A stretch of DNA of 64,000 nt from Capsicum annuum. Its lineage: Eukaryota > Streptophyta > Magnoliopsida > Solanales > Solanaceae. The notes under the pieces were generated by a model. The model saw only the letters and a program-made list of their open reading frames with translations. It was not told the origin of the DNA and did no database searches. Of the stretch, positions 11,130 through 22,551 are shown in pieces; the first letter of the stretch is position 1; each line of letters opens with the position of its first letter. The DNA lies in contig NC_061119.1 in NCBI RefSeq assembly GCF_002878395.1, positions 15,456,492-15,520,491 of the forward strand, written 5' to 3'. The position numbers were made by a program, and so were the translations under genes.

Positions 11130-11395
11130 GAAGCCGACATAGGCTACCTGCGTATCCCATTCTTAGGAATTCAGGTCAAACGTAGTTCATACATACAATT
11201 AAAGGATAAGTTTTCTAAGGGGTTTACCAAAGCCGACATAGGCAACCTATGTATCCCTTTTTAGGAATTCAGGTCAAACGTAGTTCATAAATACAAAACG
11301 TATATTTGATACTTTTGATAACATGACCGATGCCAATACAGGTTGCCTACGTATTTCATAAGGAAAATCAAGTCGAACGTAGTTCGTTGCAATTA
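11130..11395. repeat. Three direct copies of a roughly 80-100-bp motif
   Basis: The phrase GCC(G)ACATAGG...CCTGCGTATCCC...TTCAGGTCAAACGTAGTTC appears near 11132-11195, 11225-11290 and, more diverged, 11330-11385. This wording is common in the 3' non-coding part of Solanaceae Ogre-like elements and sits just after the end of gag on the element strand. Confidence 0.6.
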
Positions 11396-11419
11396 AAAGA
11401 GTGCAATTACAAGGAAATC

Positions 11420-12291
11420 AAATCATAAAGTCTGATTACAAGAAAATAAAGTAACAGAATGCAATTACAAGGAAATAAAATGAGAAAGTACGATTACAAG
11501 GAAAGGAAACACTAACTTTTAAATACAGGATAGAAGGACGCCAAAAGTGCATCTTTTGAGAGGAATTCATGCTTTTTATGATTGATGACTCCAATGAATA
11601 CTTCTTGTGATTGGGAAATGGGTTTTTGTTAAAATTAGCTAAAGCTTCTTCAAGCGTTATCACCTTGTTGTCAACTCGATCCTGAATTTTATGCTTGAGA
11701 GTGATACATTTCTCTATATCATGTCCTGCAACTCCAGAGTAGTAAGAACATTGCTTTCTTGGATCACACTAATTAGTAGAAGTGTTTATAGACTTTGCTT
11801 CCGCTGTATGAAGTAGTTTTGTATCTTTTAGCCTTTCAAAGATGAGTAAGAGATTCTGCCAACAGCGTGAAAATTTTGGGAGGCTTCTTTTCATGATTGG
11901 CATGAGAAGCATTATTTTGACAGTTTTGTGGTGGAGGTTGAGCATGATATGTCGCTTGTGCATTGAAGATTGAATAGTGAGCATGTCGAGCATTGGGTTG
12001 ATATCAAGGAGGTTGCTTGTAGTTGGAAGGGTTTTCTTGAGTCATCACTCTTATTACTTCCTTCTCTTTCTTCTTTCGAATTTCAAAAGAGGTAGTCTAG
12101 AATCCCTTATGAGTTGATTGTAGCTTTGTCAAATTTATTATCCGTACTGTCTTGAGGCAATCCTAAATCATTTCTCCAGTCTTGAAAATTTTAATAAATA
12201 TTTTTCCAGTCATTGTTACCATGCGATCAAAATATTCTGGATTTAGTCCATGGATAAAGTAACTGATCATCTCAGTTTCTTCCATAGGGGG
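11420..12291 (-). pseudogene. Gag C-terminal part of the Ogre-like element
   Basis: Resumes the gag frame on the far side of the solo LTR. The minus strand reads PLMEETEMISYFIHGLNPEY (with frame changes around it), then QENPSNYKQPP, ARHAHYSIFNAQATYHAQPP and later MITLEEALANFNKNPFPNHK, the typical C-terminal gag wording of this lineage. A zinc-knuckle-like region at about 11700 is degraded. Several stops are present. Gag would have formed the virus-like particle; no pol follows. Confidence 0.65.
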
Positions 12292-14827
12292 TGTCATACC
12301 CCGTACTTTTTCTAGCTTGAAATTGTCTCAAGAATGTTAGAATCTTTCTTTGAAAGATGAATCCACTTTTGTACATATGGTATTTTTTAGATTTTCACTT
12401 TTTGTCATGTGGGAAATTGAATTAGCTTTCTAATGATACCAATTTCATCAAAATCCAAATTCGGAGGAGAAAGTTATGGCCAAAATACAAAAGGCAGTAA
12501 AAATCGCCCAGGTGCGACGGTGAGGCCGACAGACCGTCGAACTAGTGATGGACCATTTCCCACGACCGTCACAAGGAAAATAGTGAGGCCACCTTCTGGA
12601 TAAGGTGCGATAGGTAGGTTAACAAACCGTTGAACTTACGACGGACCGTCGCGCAGGCCGTTGCTGCTTAGGCAGTAAGCCCTTTTGTTGGTCCACATAC
12701 GATGGTCGAAATGATGAACCATCACCCTAGCAACGAACCGTCGCACGAGCCATCACAGGTCCCGATTCATCAAATTAAAGAAGTTTTAAAAGGGGCTTTT
12801 TGGTCTTTTACCACCCATTTTTATACCCAATTATATCCGACCAAAGCTCAGAAATTCATTATTCTTTCACAACAACAAAACTAGGGTTTTCTCTCTAACA
12901 TTAATCTCCAAGAACAAAATCCAGATCTTCTTCAAGAACTAAGAGATTCAAATTCTTCAAGTTCAAGAATTTCAAGAAAAACTCAACCCAGGTATGCATA
13001 GTGTTTATTCATGGACTCCTTTCATCCATGAAGCCCAAGAATCTCTTTTCAAAGTTTAAGTTTATGGAATTCCTTTATGAATTACATGATTGGGTTGCTC
13101 TTGTTCATGTTTATAATGAGTAATTGAATTCTATTCCATGTTGGGGGATGAATTTTATGTGGATTTGATTAGTATAGAGGTAGATACATGTAAACCTATG
13201 ATTAAACCCTTGAATGATGAAATTAGAATTGATTCATGATGTTTAATTGTTGTATAATATTGTTTACACATACTATGCCTACCATATGTTTGTTTAAATG
13301 CCTAGATGAAGGAAAATACCCAACTAGCATGGTATCATGAAATCCTTATGTATGTACAAGTTTATGCAAATCATATGTTTGATGAAATGCTTCAATAAAG
13401 GTATTATGGATTATGATGTTAGTGATGTGTTCAAGTAGGTCATGCTTTGTCAGTTTCCTTCTAACGGGTCTTGGGGTACTTGTACCCAAATAATTAGTTG
13501 TGTGCCTAGAGCCATGTCATGTTTTTATGATACTCTCAGTCAAGGTATGATCCTTAAACTTCAGACAGTCTTATGACTCAGGAAATCTCTATGATCTCAT
13601 GAACTCAGTTAGTCCTTAGATATCAGTAGTATTTCGTCAGTCAACCGAAGTTAGTAACTCAGTCCATGTTCAGTTCAATAAATCATGTTCAGTGTCTATT
13701 CAGATGGGAGTAGAAATTAGCACCAAGCGAATCCAAGTATAGGAACTCACCTTTTATATGAGGGTGTGATTCTTAGAAGAAATCCTTGTATTATATAACT
13801 ATGTAGCCAACATAGGTTGAGACATAATAGCCTACTATTTGAGGGTAGATGAGGTGGCTTATCCTGCTATATGAGGGTTCCCACCGTTCTCACTAGAGTT
13901 ACCTGTTATATTAGGGTCACTCACATGTTGTCCTTACCAGTGGCACGGTATTGACACCCTTCCCATCAGGGCACAAATTGGGCCCCAATCCAGCTATAAT
14001 GTATGATTTAGGGTATGTCAGTAAGATGACTACCTACCACAGTCTCAATATCTTTCTTAGTAAAAGAACTCGGATAGTTCTTCAGAATTCAGGACTGTCA
14101 GATACAGCCAACTCAGATACAGTACGGAACTCAGCTAGTTCCATCAGATTCAAGACTGTCAGATACATTCACTCATGTTATCAGTTATCATAATTCAGTC
14201 ATTAGTCATGTTAGTCATCAGCATACTCTTGTTATCACGATTTCAGATATAGTTACTATGTATGCATGCATTTATTCTCATGTTCATATTAGTTAGTTAG
14301 CCGGTATTGTTCATGCATATAAACCCCATGCATTTAGTTTCCCTCACATGCATATCAGTACATTCAAAGTACTGACGCATTTGCGATATGGTGTCTTATA
14401 CCATAGGTTCAGAGACACGATCTCCAGAGCATCAGTAGATTCTAGATATCAGCAATCAGAGTTAGCAGTGAGTCCTCATCCTTCGAAGGCATTATTATTT
14501 CTCTATTATCTCGTTGATTGGTTTATTAGTTGGAGTTAGTAGGGGACATGTCCCATTAACTCCTTACTCAGATAGTTCAGTCAGTTAGAGGATTTCCTGA
14601 CTATTATGTTAAGACAGTTATTTTAGTTGTTTTGGGTATTTCATACCCCGTTTAGACGTTATGTTTTACTTCAGTTATGTAAACCTTGTGGACTTTCAGT
14701 TCATATTTTTGCATTATTCAGTATATTATAAAATATACAGGTACAAATATCAGTCATGGGTTAGCTTGTGGTTCTCCGGGGTCATGAGCACCGGTAGCGT
14801 TCTGGGTACTAGATTCGGGGTGTTACA
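12292..14827 (+). mobile_element. Solo LTR of a chromovirus-type Gypsy element
   Basis: Starts TGTCATACCCCGTAC and ends GGGGTGTTACA, with GGGGG on both sides (12287-12291 and 14828-14832) as a perfect 5-bp target duplication. The 2,536-bp body has the same plan as the LTR at 36101-38309: the same kind of start and end, and a CTTCAAGAAC-rich region ending in AGGTATG. It has no gag, pol or primer site. Ectopic recombination between the two LTRs of a full element is the usual origin. The flanking gag reads straight across the insertion. Confidence 0.85.
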
Positions 14828-15900
14828 GGGGGATGTACCCTGGTCGTTTGTTCTCTCCAGCATATGGCATGTTCACAAAAATTCTCATTTGTTCTCTATC
14901 TTAGCTTTGTGATAGATATCCTCTCAGGAATGATATCGACATGAAACTTTTAATGATCCATAAAAACATCTTTTCCAGGTCATCCCATGTGCGCCACTTA
15001 GTCACATCTTGCTTGACATACTATTCTAGAGCGTTTCCACTCAAACTTTGACTCAATAGATTGACCCGTATTCCTTCATTATTGCCCACACCATTCAACT
15101 TTTATCTATAAGTTTTCAAGTGAAAGAAAGGATTTCAGGACCCATCAAACTTTTCAAACTTTGGGATCTTATAATCAGGAGGCAACTCAATCTCGAGAAA
15201 TGCACATAACTCTTCACACTTCACACTTTTGTTATTCCCAAGCCCCTTAAGGCTTCTCATTGCATATTCCAAGACCTTGAGATTTCTTTTGACCATCTCA
15301 TCAGTGCACACTTTTGGATCATTCTCTGTTTCAACATAATGATTAGCATCTAAGCGGTATAACCCTAGAGTTTGTGTCACTGGCGGAGCAGTAGAATTGG
15401 TGTACACTGGCAGAACTTGGTGTGACAAGGATATGTTCTGAACCTTTGGAGGAGCAAATGTGAACATAAAAGAGGTATTCTGAGAAGCGTGAGAAAAATG
15501 ATCTTCTTGATCAACTCCTTCTGACGTTGGATGCATAGGTCCTTTTTTTCGAGCATCAAGGGGCAGAGTCATGTTTAGATGAATCTAAGAAGGTTTTATA
15601 CTTTGCATCACCATGAACCTTATCTTGGCGATTTGTTTCTCTAAAACAGCAACGAGCTCTGGGGTTATTTCCCTTTCGATCGAGGCACTCGGGTCCATTG
15701 CCATAGAAAAGGTGGGAACTGACTCAGATGAAGTATTTATGCTAATCACACTAGGATCCATAGTTGAATGAGTCTTTCTTTTAGCCTAAGCAAGAACTGA
15801 TGAATCAATAGTTGCCTTCTTAACCTTAGAATACTGATGTTCTACTAGCGATTAGTTTTGCCTTTGTGAAGCGAGCAAGTTTGACTACCAACACAAATCA
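14828..15900 (-). pseudogene. Gag N-terminal and middle part of the Ogre-like element
   Basis: The longest open piece (145 codons, 15135-15572) contains MTLPLDARKKGPMHPTSEG, MVKRNLKVLEYAMRSLKGLG and PPDYKIPKFEKFDGS, recognisable as Gypsy gag of the Ogre/Tat group. Upstream codons 15580-15890 read MDPSASIEREITPELVA-like sequence in the same frame with two stops. Downstream the frame continues (WRTWDDLEKMF) to the solo LTR junction at 14828. Stops make it non-functional. Confidence 0.75.
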
Positions 15901-17200
15901 GCCTCTCTCTAAAAGGAAAGAAACACTCAAAAGGTAAAAAGTTATTTCATGATCGTAATGATTGACCAAAGTATACGAAACAAATGATATATATTTGGTT
16001 TGAAATAGACTAATTCCAGAATTTAGAGGATAAGACACTTGAGAAATTGATCGAATGATCAGAACTTTGATAATTTGGCATATCTTGAATTTTATGGGAA
16101 AAATAGAACTTTGAACAGGCTAAACTAAGTGATTGGGAAAAATCGAATATTAATGGATAAACATTCTAAAAAGGCTTACTTGAAAAAGCTTTGAAGATAA
16201 CATAGTCTTTCATTAACAGAATGTCTGAATAGCTCTGACTACAATCAAATACGAAAAAAATAACTTGTGAGGGCAACGTGATCAATGTGAATTGTATAAT
16301 AACCTAATGAAATTTTGTACAAAATTGGGTAAATTGGAAGGAATTTTATCAATGAACCTCTAAGGGTATTTTGGAAGGTTCAAATTTTGAGTCTTATATT
16401 CCTATTAACGCTCTAGGACTTCAATATGGGAATAATAGAATAGTCTTGTTTCAAGCTAAATGTATGTTCTTTCAACACATAGATCAAGCAAACATAGACA
16501 AATCAAAACAATAAAACACTTTAGCATATAAACAGTTAGCACGCATAAGATAATTATATCACACAACAAATAGAATAGTAAATAGCGTGTCCTAAGTGGA
16601 TGGCCCTTTTGAGCCAAGGGTAGGCCTAAACGTCAAATATCGATTGAGATTTCGATAAATTGATTCAATCTTTAATTAATGACATTACTTGAGTTTGGAA
16701 TTTTTCAAACTCAATTTGGCCAAATTTCGACTTGGATCAATTTATCATTATCTCTGCACATAATATGAGGATCGTCATTGGGTCGTGAACCCTTTTGACA
16801 TGAGGGTGTTTCCTAAATTTGTGGAATGACACCACGAGTTAAACCACCTAAGGCTTATGCATGCATGGCTTATATTCAGGAAAGCTCTATCTTAAGTTTT
16901 TCTAAAATTTGGCTTACTAGACATAAGGCTCCCAAGTGGACAACTCGAGTGAGAAGGCTAAGTGGTCACACAGAAAAAAATACGGATACAACGTGCATAC
17001 GCCAACTTTCCTAGACTTTAGAATTTGAAAAAAGTTTGTAGGTGCACGAAACACACCTCACGTTTACGTGTGACTGTGTTAATTTTCCCAAAAGCGAGAA
17101 ATATGAATGGAATGATGGTCTATATGAATTTAAATTAATAAATAGGTAATAATTAGCCACAACAATTAAAAAAATTTCTTTTGGTTAGAACCTAGATAAT
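15901..17200 (-). other. 5' untranslated region of the Ogre-like element
   Basis: About 1.3 kb between the primer site and gag on the element strand. No coding motif or repeat recognised; the small plus-strand ORF at 16826-17014 has no recognisable content. Confidence 0.45.
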
Positions 17201-17218
17201 TCTCCAGCAGAGTTGCCA
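17201..17218 (-). promoter_or_regulatory. Primer-binding site, tRNA-Arg type
   Basis: The minus strand reads TGGCAACTCTGCTGGAGA, four bases inside the 5' LTR. Ogre elements are known to use an Arg-tRNA primer with TGGCGACTCTGCTGGGGA-like wording. Two or three positions differ here. Confidence 0.65.
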
Positions 17219-17222
17219 TTTC

Positions 17223-20200
17223 TGTTTTATCCTTTTCGGACTTCATTTAGCGAGAAAATGGTTTGACTTCTTTAACACTATTCCAGAATATTCAAGAAAA
17301 TTTCAAAATGATTTAAAGAAATTCACAGAGTCGCCACTTGATTTTTATACAAAAAGAATCAAGAAAAACTTAAAAGAGTTTCAAAGGTTCAAAAACAAAA
17401 ATAAACCTTTAAAACTAGAGAAACTGGGTAAGGGTTCAATTAACACCCTCAGAAGGTTTTTAAGGAACTTAGGAGCATCCGTTTAAAATAATTTTCCAAA
17501 AGGAACTAACTTGACTTCGCAAAGACTTAATTTTATACGAAATACTAACGTAATTTATTTAAATATTTAAAATTATATTTATTTATGCAACGAGAAAACA
17601 TTCTAGCTGAATTAAAGTATGTTGCAATTTTTTTAAATTTAAGAGGAAAATGATTTTTGCTTTCATGGAGAAAGAAAAGATTAAAAAATTATTTTCTTAT
17701 TATTAATTGTTATAAAAAAGTTGATTATGTAGAGATAAAATATTAAGAGAGTATTTAATTAAAAGTGCTTCGCTAACTTTTTGAAAAAAGTTGATTTTCA
17801 AAATAAACTAGTTTTCTTTAGATTTTGGAGAAAATTCGTAAATCTAAAATAAACGATTAATTTTATGAATAAAAAAAAATACTTAATCTTTAAAAGACTT
17901 ATTTTAAGGAAAAAACTGAAGGAACCAATTTAATTCGTTTTAGACGATATAAATTTGGTGAAGGCATTGTGAACTAAGTAAAAGAAAACTAAGATAAAAT
18001 AAAATGATAACACTTTTAGGGGATTTGCCTAGGTTAATTGATTAAAATGTTAGTTAACACAAATAAACAATACAAGCTACAAAAATTATACAAGAATTGA
18101 AATTGGGCCATTAATTGGCCCATCAACAAAGCTGCCCATTCTTTATGGATTTTGAGTCCATTTTCGGAAGTGTGTACCAACAGTATATCAGTCGTATTTC
18201 TTTGCATTTTTCATATATATATGTTGTATATCAGCATATAAAACCTCGTATGCTTGTGCCCAGCTTTATAATAAGTCATATCTTTGCTTAGGACAACAAC
18301 CTTTGACCTGTAAATCTCGTGTATATATTGCGTATATCAGTGTATACCAACCTCTGGACAGATTTTGATGGAGATTTTTGACTCGAGTAAGGATAGTTCT
18401 GGTCCCAAGAAAATGCAGGGGCGATGGGGTCCAGTTGGATTCACCAAGAAGCACATAAACAAGATATGAAAACAAAAATTAGTAGATATTCAGGTGCTTT
18501 TAACACATAATCTTAAAAAAGTGAGAAATACGTATAACTATTTACTCAATGATGTAATAAATGAAGGAAAAACATACCATAAAAAGGTTTTCAAAGTTAT
18601 TTTGCTAAGTAACTCATATGACGGATAATCAACCAACTAAAATAGCTTTACAAAAGGTTGAAGCTTGAAGAAACAAATATTGGTGAAAATTAAACTATTA
18701 AGTCCAAGCTTTCCATGAGTGAAACCATAAATAACTTAAGGCCATAACACAATTCATGTATTATGTAATATCAACAACCTATGCATTTATCTTGGAATTT
18801 CCCGACCTTAACAACATTAAATTCTTAAAACAAAAATGGCACCCCAATAAATCAATAGTTGTTCATACATAGTAATGGGCAAGATTTTTTTATATAAAAC
18901 CTTCACCAAACAACTAAATTTGTCACAACAATTTTCAAGTAAAAAGATCAAAAATCGAGGTTTAACGTGCATGATCATACAAGACTACACAACATCAAAG
19001 CCGCGGATAAATCATTAGGACGAAGATAGGTCATCATATAGTGCTATTTTCATCTAAACAAAACTCACTCGATATGAAGAAAAACTATTTAGAATTTTAT
19101 TTTCATGAACTATTTTAGTCGTCAAGTTGCCGATTACAACAAGATAAAGACTCGTGAAATTATCAAAAGACCATTTTTCACACTTAAGGTAATATTCCAC
19201 TATCAAATACATACTACAGCAGCAACATCAATAAATCGATTCAATTACATCAAAATGCTGACTTGGTGAAGAGAAAATCAAAAAACTAAGAAAGTCATAC
19301 AATTTTCATCGCAAGTAGCTTAGGACCTTTAAGTTCATCTACAACACATAATCCCACCAACACAAGGAAACATAAATCAAACTATTATACAGACAAAAAT
19401 CACGTGAGAAAAAAGAAAAGAAAAATAGAAGTTTTACTTTTTTAGGGGCAGCGAATGGGACAACGAGCTTAGCCCGATGGAATTCCCACCACAAGAGATT
19501 ATGTTTGTTTCTCCTAAGATTATGATTCCAACTCGTCGGAGTTCAGATTTTCATCAAAATTGATTTTTTGAACTCTCCGAGAATTTTGGTTGCGTGAGGT
19601 TAGAAGTATACACCTCCCGAACCTCCAAGTTTTTCCATAAAATTCTTCTCCCCTTCAATAATGAGAGGGAGGGGTTTATATAATTCCCACTTCTTGATTG
19701 TTTTGGTGATGTGGGATAAAAAATTTGAGGGTATTTTCAGAAAATTACATTGAAATATAGGATATGTTCTGCTAGTTAACGATGTTGGTAGTTGACCGTT
19801 TGGTCATTGTTGTTGTTTGCCATGGATACTATTGTATTGTTGTTGGCTGTTGCAATTGGAGTTGCTGTTGTGGTGGATTTTTTGGTAAGTTGAACTTCTT
19901 GTTGTTGTACAGCATTTATGTTGAAGTTAGCTGTTGGATATTATTATTGTTAATCGGGTAGGAGAAATAAAGATGGACCGGGTTGCGGGTCAGTTGTGTG
20001 GGCCGCTAGTCTATTTGATTAATGGGCCGATGGGTTTTGCTTTATGTTGGTGAGCTGATGGGACTGGTAGAAAGGAGAAAGAGAATGAGTTGGGCCAATT
20101 TGGGTATTGGGCTGGTTGTTAGTGTTGTTTTTTTCGAAGTGGGCTGGATGGGTCATGTATTATTGGGCTCGTGTGAGGATTATGTGCTAAATCGGGTCAA

Positions 20201-20749
20201 TTTTTTAAAAGGGAAGTTGGGGTTAAATTAGTTAGAATTTAGGACTATTTATTAAATTTCAGTCAACTTTATTTAAATTTAAATCATATTGAAAAATAAA
20301 TTGGTCAATCGCATTGCAATTGTGTCCAAATTGATTTCAATAATAATCAAGTTCAATAAATCGACTAAAATTAGAATAAAATTTGATACGAATTATCAAT
20401 CGTTTTAACTCGAAACTTCTTGGTTTAACAAAATCAAACAAATATTTTTTCAAATACTTTTTTGTGAGTAAATTATATTTAAATCAATATTTTCCCTTTG
20501 AATTATTTTTAGAGACTACCCTTGATTAACATCAAAGTTTCAATAAAATAATAATTTTTTTTTAAGTCACAAAATTATATACTCTCATATATACAAATAC
20601 GATAATATATAATCGCTACTTAAACTGATAAAAATGCCTAGAAAATATTTTGAACCTTTCTTTTCAGGTAAGATAAATGTTTTAATTTTATTTAAATTCG
20701 AAGAAACTCAAAATTAAACTTAGTCGTGGAGGGCAAAAATTAGGTGTCA
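17223..20749 (-). repeat. 5' LTR of the Ogre-like element
   Basis: 3,527 bp, element strand TGACACC...ATAAAACA. It is the more complete of the two LTRs: it contains about 1.28 kb (17670-18953) absent from the partner, and no LINE. AT-rich with GTTGTT runs near 19800-19900. The promoter and polyadenylation site are presumably here but cannot be placed by eye. Confidence 0.8.
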
Positions 20750-20877
20750 ACACCCACTACCTGTTTTATAATGATAGATGGACTATCTTGAAATGGGTTG
20801 CAAGTATTGGTGCCACCAAGGACCCATAGCTCAAATTTCACGCAGATAACTTCAGAAACAGTTTCTTTTATCTCATG
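20750..20877 (+). pseudogene. Carboxylesterase fragment, tandem copy 3, right part
   Basis: Continues the exon broken at 1621. It begins HPLPVL and, after a 1-nt frame change, gives a DRWTILKWV-like stretch and FHADNFRNSFFYLM. This matches the plant carboxylesterase segment between the APEHPLPA and GDSAGAN motifs. It ends at the TSD ATCTCATG (20870-20877) of the hAT-like element. Confidence 0.7.
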
Positions 20878-20955
20878 TAGGGGTGTCAAATAGGCAGGTT
20901 AGGTTGGGATTGAAGATATTAAATGGGTTGAATTGAATATTGGGTTGGGTCATGA

Positions 20956-20971
20956 CCCCCCCCCCCCCCCC
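20956..20971. repeat. 16-bp cytosine run
   Basis: An uninterrupted C run in the left arm of the hAT-like element, at the point where copies 1 and 2 read ATGACCC/GATCTGCCC. Probable replication-slippage expansion or assembly-sensitive site. Confidence 0.8.
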
Positions 20972-21094
20972 AAATTTATTTGGGTTGAAATGGGCTAAAA
21001 ATTGAGTTGGGTCTTGACCCATCCAATTTAACCCGCTTAGTCTTAAAAAAATATTAACATATTGATACTAACTCTTTGTAAATCCAACTCAAGA

Positions 21095-21930
21095 AAATAA
21101 ATTTAGATGGGGTTAAGAAGTTGGGTGGGTTGATAGGGAGTGGGGGTGGGGTAAGAATATTTTTTTAAAAAATTTAATTTTTTAAAAATAAAAATTCATT
21201 TTTTTGGAAAGGCATGGGGTAAGTGGTCGGAGGTAGGAGGATGGGACTTTGATGGGGGTTGAGGTAAGAATCTTTTAAAAAAAAATATTTTTTGGGGAAG
21301 GTGTATGTTGTGGGGGTGGAGGGGGGTGTTATAGGGTAATGGGGGTTGGGGTAAGATTTTAAGAAAAAAATTGGGAGGGGTGTGTGGTGGGGGTGGGGGA
21401 TAGGGGTTGAGGTAAGACTTTTAGGAAAGCGATGAGGATTGAGGCAACATTTTTATTTATTTTAAAAAAACAAATTTAATTTTCTTTTAAAAATGATTTT
21501 TTTTTTGGGGGGGGGAGGGGGGGGGGTATGGCGTATAGGGGAAGGGGTAAGTAGGGTGCAAGGGGGTAGGAGGATAGAGGTTGTGGTAAGATTTTTTTTC
21601 TTATAAAAAAAACTTTATTTATTTGATTTTTTAAACTATTTTTTTTTTAGAAAATGGGGGGAAGGGGATGATTGGGGTCGGGGGTAGGGTTTTACCATGG
21701 ATAAGAAAAGATTTTTGGTTTTTTAATAAAAATTTTAAAATTATTTTATTCAGGTGGGGCTGGGAGTGAGGTTCGGAGTTGGGAGGTGGAGGGAGATGCG
21801 GTTGGGTGGGGCCAAGAAAAAAATTTATGAAAGAGCTTTTTAAGAAATAGAAATAATTTATTTAATGGAGATGGGGTGAGGGTTGGGTAAGTTGGGGAGG
21901 GGGGGAAGAGTTAGACTATAAGAGAAGAAT
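21095..21930. repeat. Imperfect G-rich/T-rich tandem repeats in the hAT left arm
   Basis: Alternating G-rich phrases (GGGGTTGAGGTAAGA, GGGGGTGGGG, AGGAGGATGGG) and poly-T/poly-A stretches repeat about every 90-130 bp from 21100 to 21920, including a G run at 21508-21530 broken by a single A. No protein is encoded. Subterminal G-rich repeats may act as transposase-binding sites in hAT elements; that role here is inference. Confidence 0.65.
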
Positions 21931-22142
21931 TTGGTAGTATAACAACAGAAGAAGGACTGAAGAAGATATCTATAATTTCTATATCTCTAAGTATGTATAA
22001 AATTACCAATTATAAAGGGGTGCGGATAACTTGCGTATTAAATAGATCTATTGTAGCTCTAATGAATCTATTTTTATTTGTGCATGGATATTTCTTAACT
22101 TCTCTAAACATTTTTATTTTTAGTGTATTTATTTTAATTTTA

Positions 22143-22340
22143 TTAATGTTCATATTTTGGGGGATGATTAGATGGTATTTGATTAAATGCTTTACTGTAA
22201 TATTCTTTAGTCTTTTCTCTTAGTCTTTGTAATTCTTCTATATTATTTTGGAGGCATTCTAAATATTCTATATCTTTTGTTCTAAAATATTCATTTAAAT
22301 TTTCTTTCATAAGTATCTCTGTTGCTCTTATTTCTTCCAT
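22143..22340 (-). CDS. Leader ORF Y2, copy A (small coiled-coil-like protein)
   Basis: 65 open codons from an internal Met. An upstream Met (MIDYEYLK) at about 22377 is separated by one stop. It is rich in Glu, Lys and Leu, with motifs NEYFRTKDIEYLECLQNNIE and LREKTKEYYSKAFN. It is clearly related to ORF Y1 of copies B and C (EEYMRTKNIKYIEYLNENIE). It looks helical and charged; function unknown. It lies between the deletion junction and the primer site, in what would be the leader of the viral RNA. Confidence 0.55.
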   Translation of the reverse strand: MEEIRATEILMKENLNEYFRTKDIEYLECLQNNIEELQRLREKTKEYYSKAFNQIPSNHPPKYEH

Positions 22341-22551
22341 ATCTTGTCTCCACTATTTTAAATACTCATAGTCTATCATTTTATCCTAAAGTAGTTGTGA
22401 TACTGCAAATTTTTTTGTAATAATTTATTCTAATTGTACTATATCTGATATTAAATTCTAGGTTATCTATTTCATTAACTATCCTATCTTTTTCATATAT
22501 GAATAATTCTATACCTAAATCATATTCTAAACTGTCTTTTAATTCTAATTG

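Larger units (their letters stand above)
1622..20749 (-). mobile_element. Ogre/Tat-like Ty3/Gypsy LTR retrotransposon, non-autonomous, with nested insertions
   Basis: A 19.1 kb element read on the minus strand: 5' LTR 17223-20749, primer site 17201-17218, long 5' UTR, gag in two pieces around a solo LTR, no recognisable pol, a 70-bp tandem array, a purine tract next to 8238, and 3' LTR 1622-8237. LTR ends on the element strand are TGACACC and ATAAAACA. The flanks ACACA and ACACC are an imperfect 5-bp target duplication, and the interrupted carboxylesterase exon continues across it. An Arg-type primer site, very long LTRs and 3' tandem repeats are known hallmarks of the Ogre/Tat lineage. No PR, RT, RNase H or integrase motif was seen in the 9 kb interior, so it probably depended on other elements. 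Confidence 0.8.

Noticed and set aside
20022..20231. 69-codon ORF in the Ogre-like LTR
   Set aside because: It falls in GT-rich LTR sequence, and the homologous stretch of the other LTR does not keep the frame.
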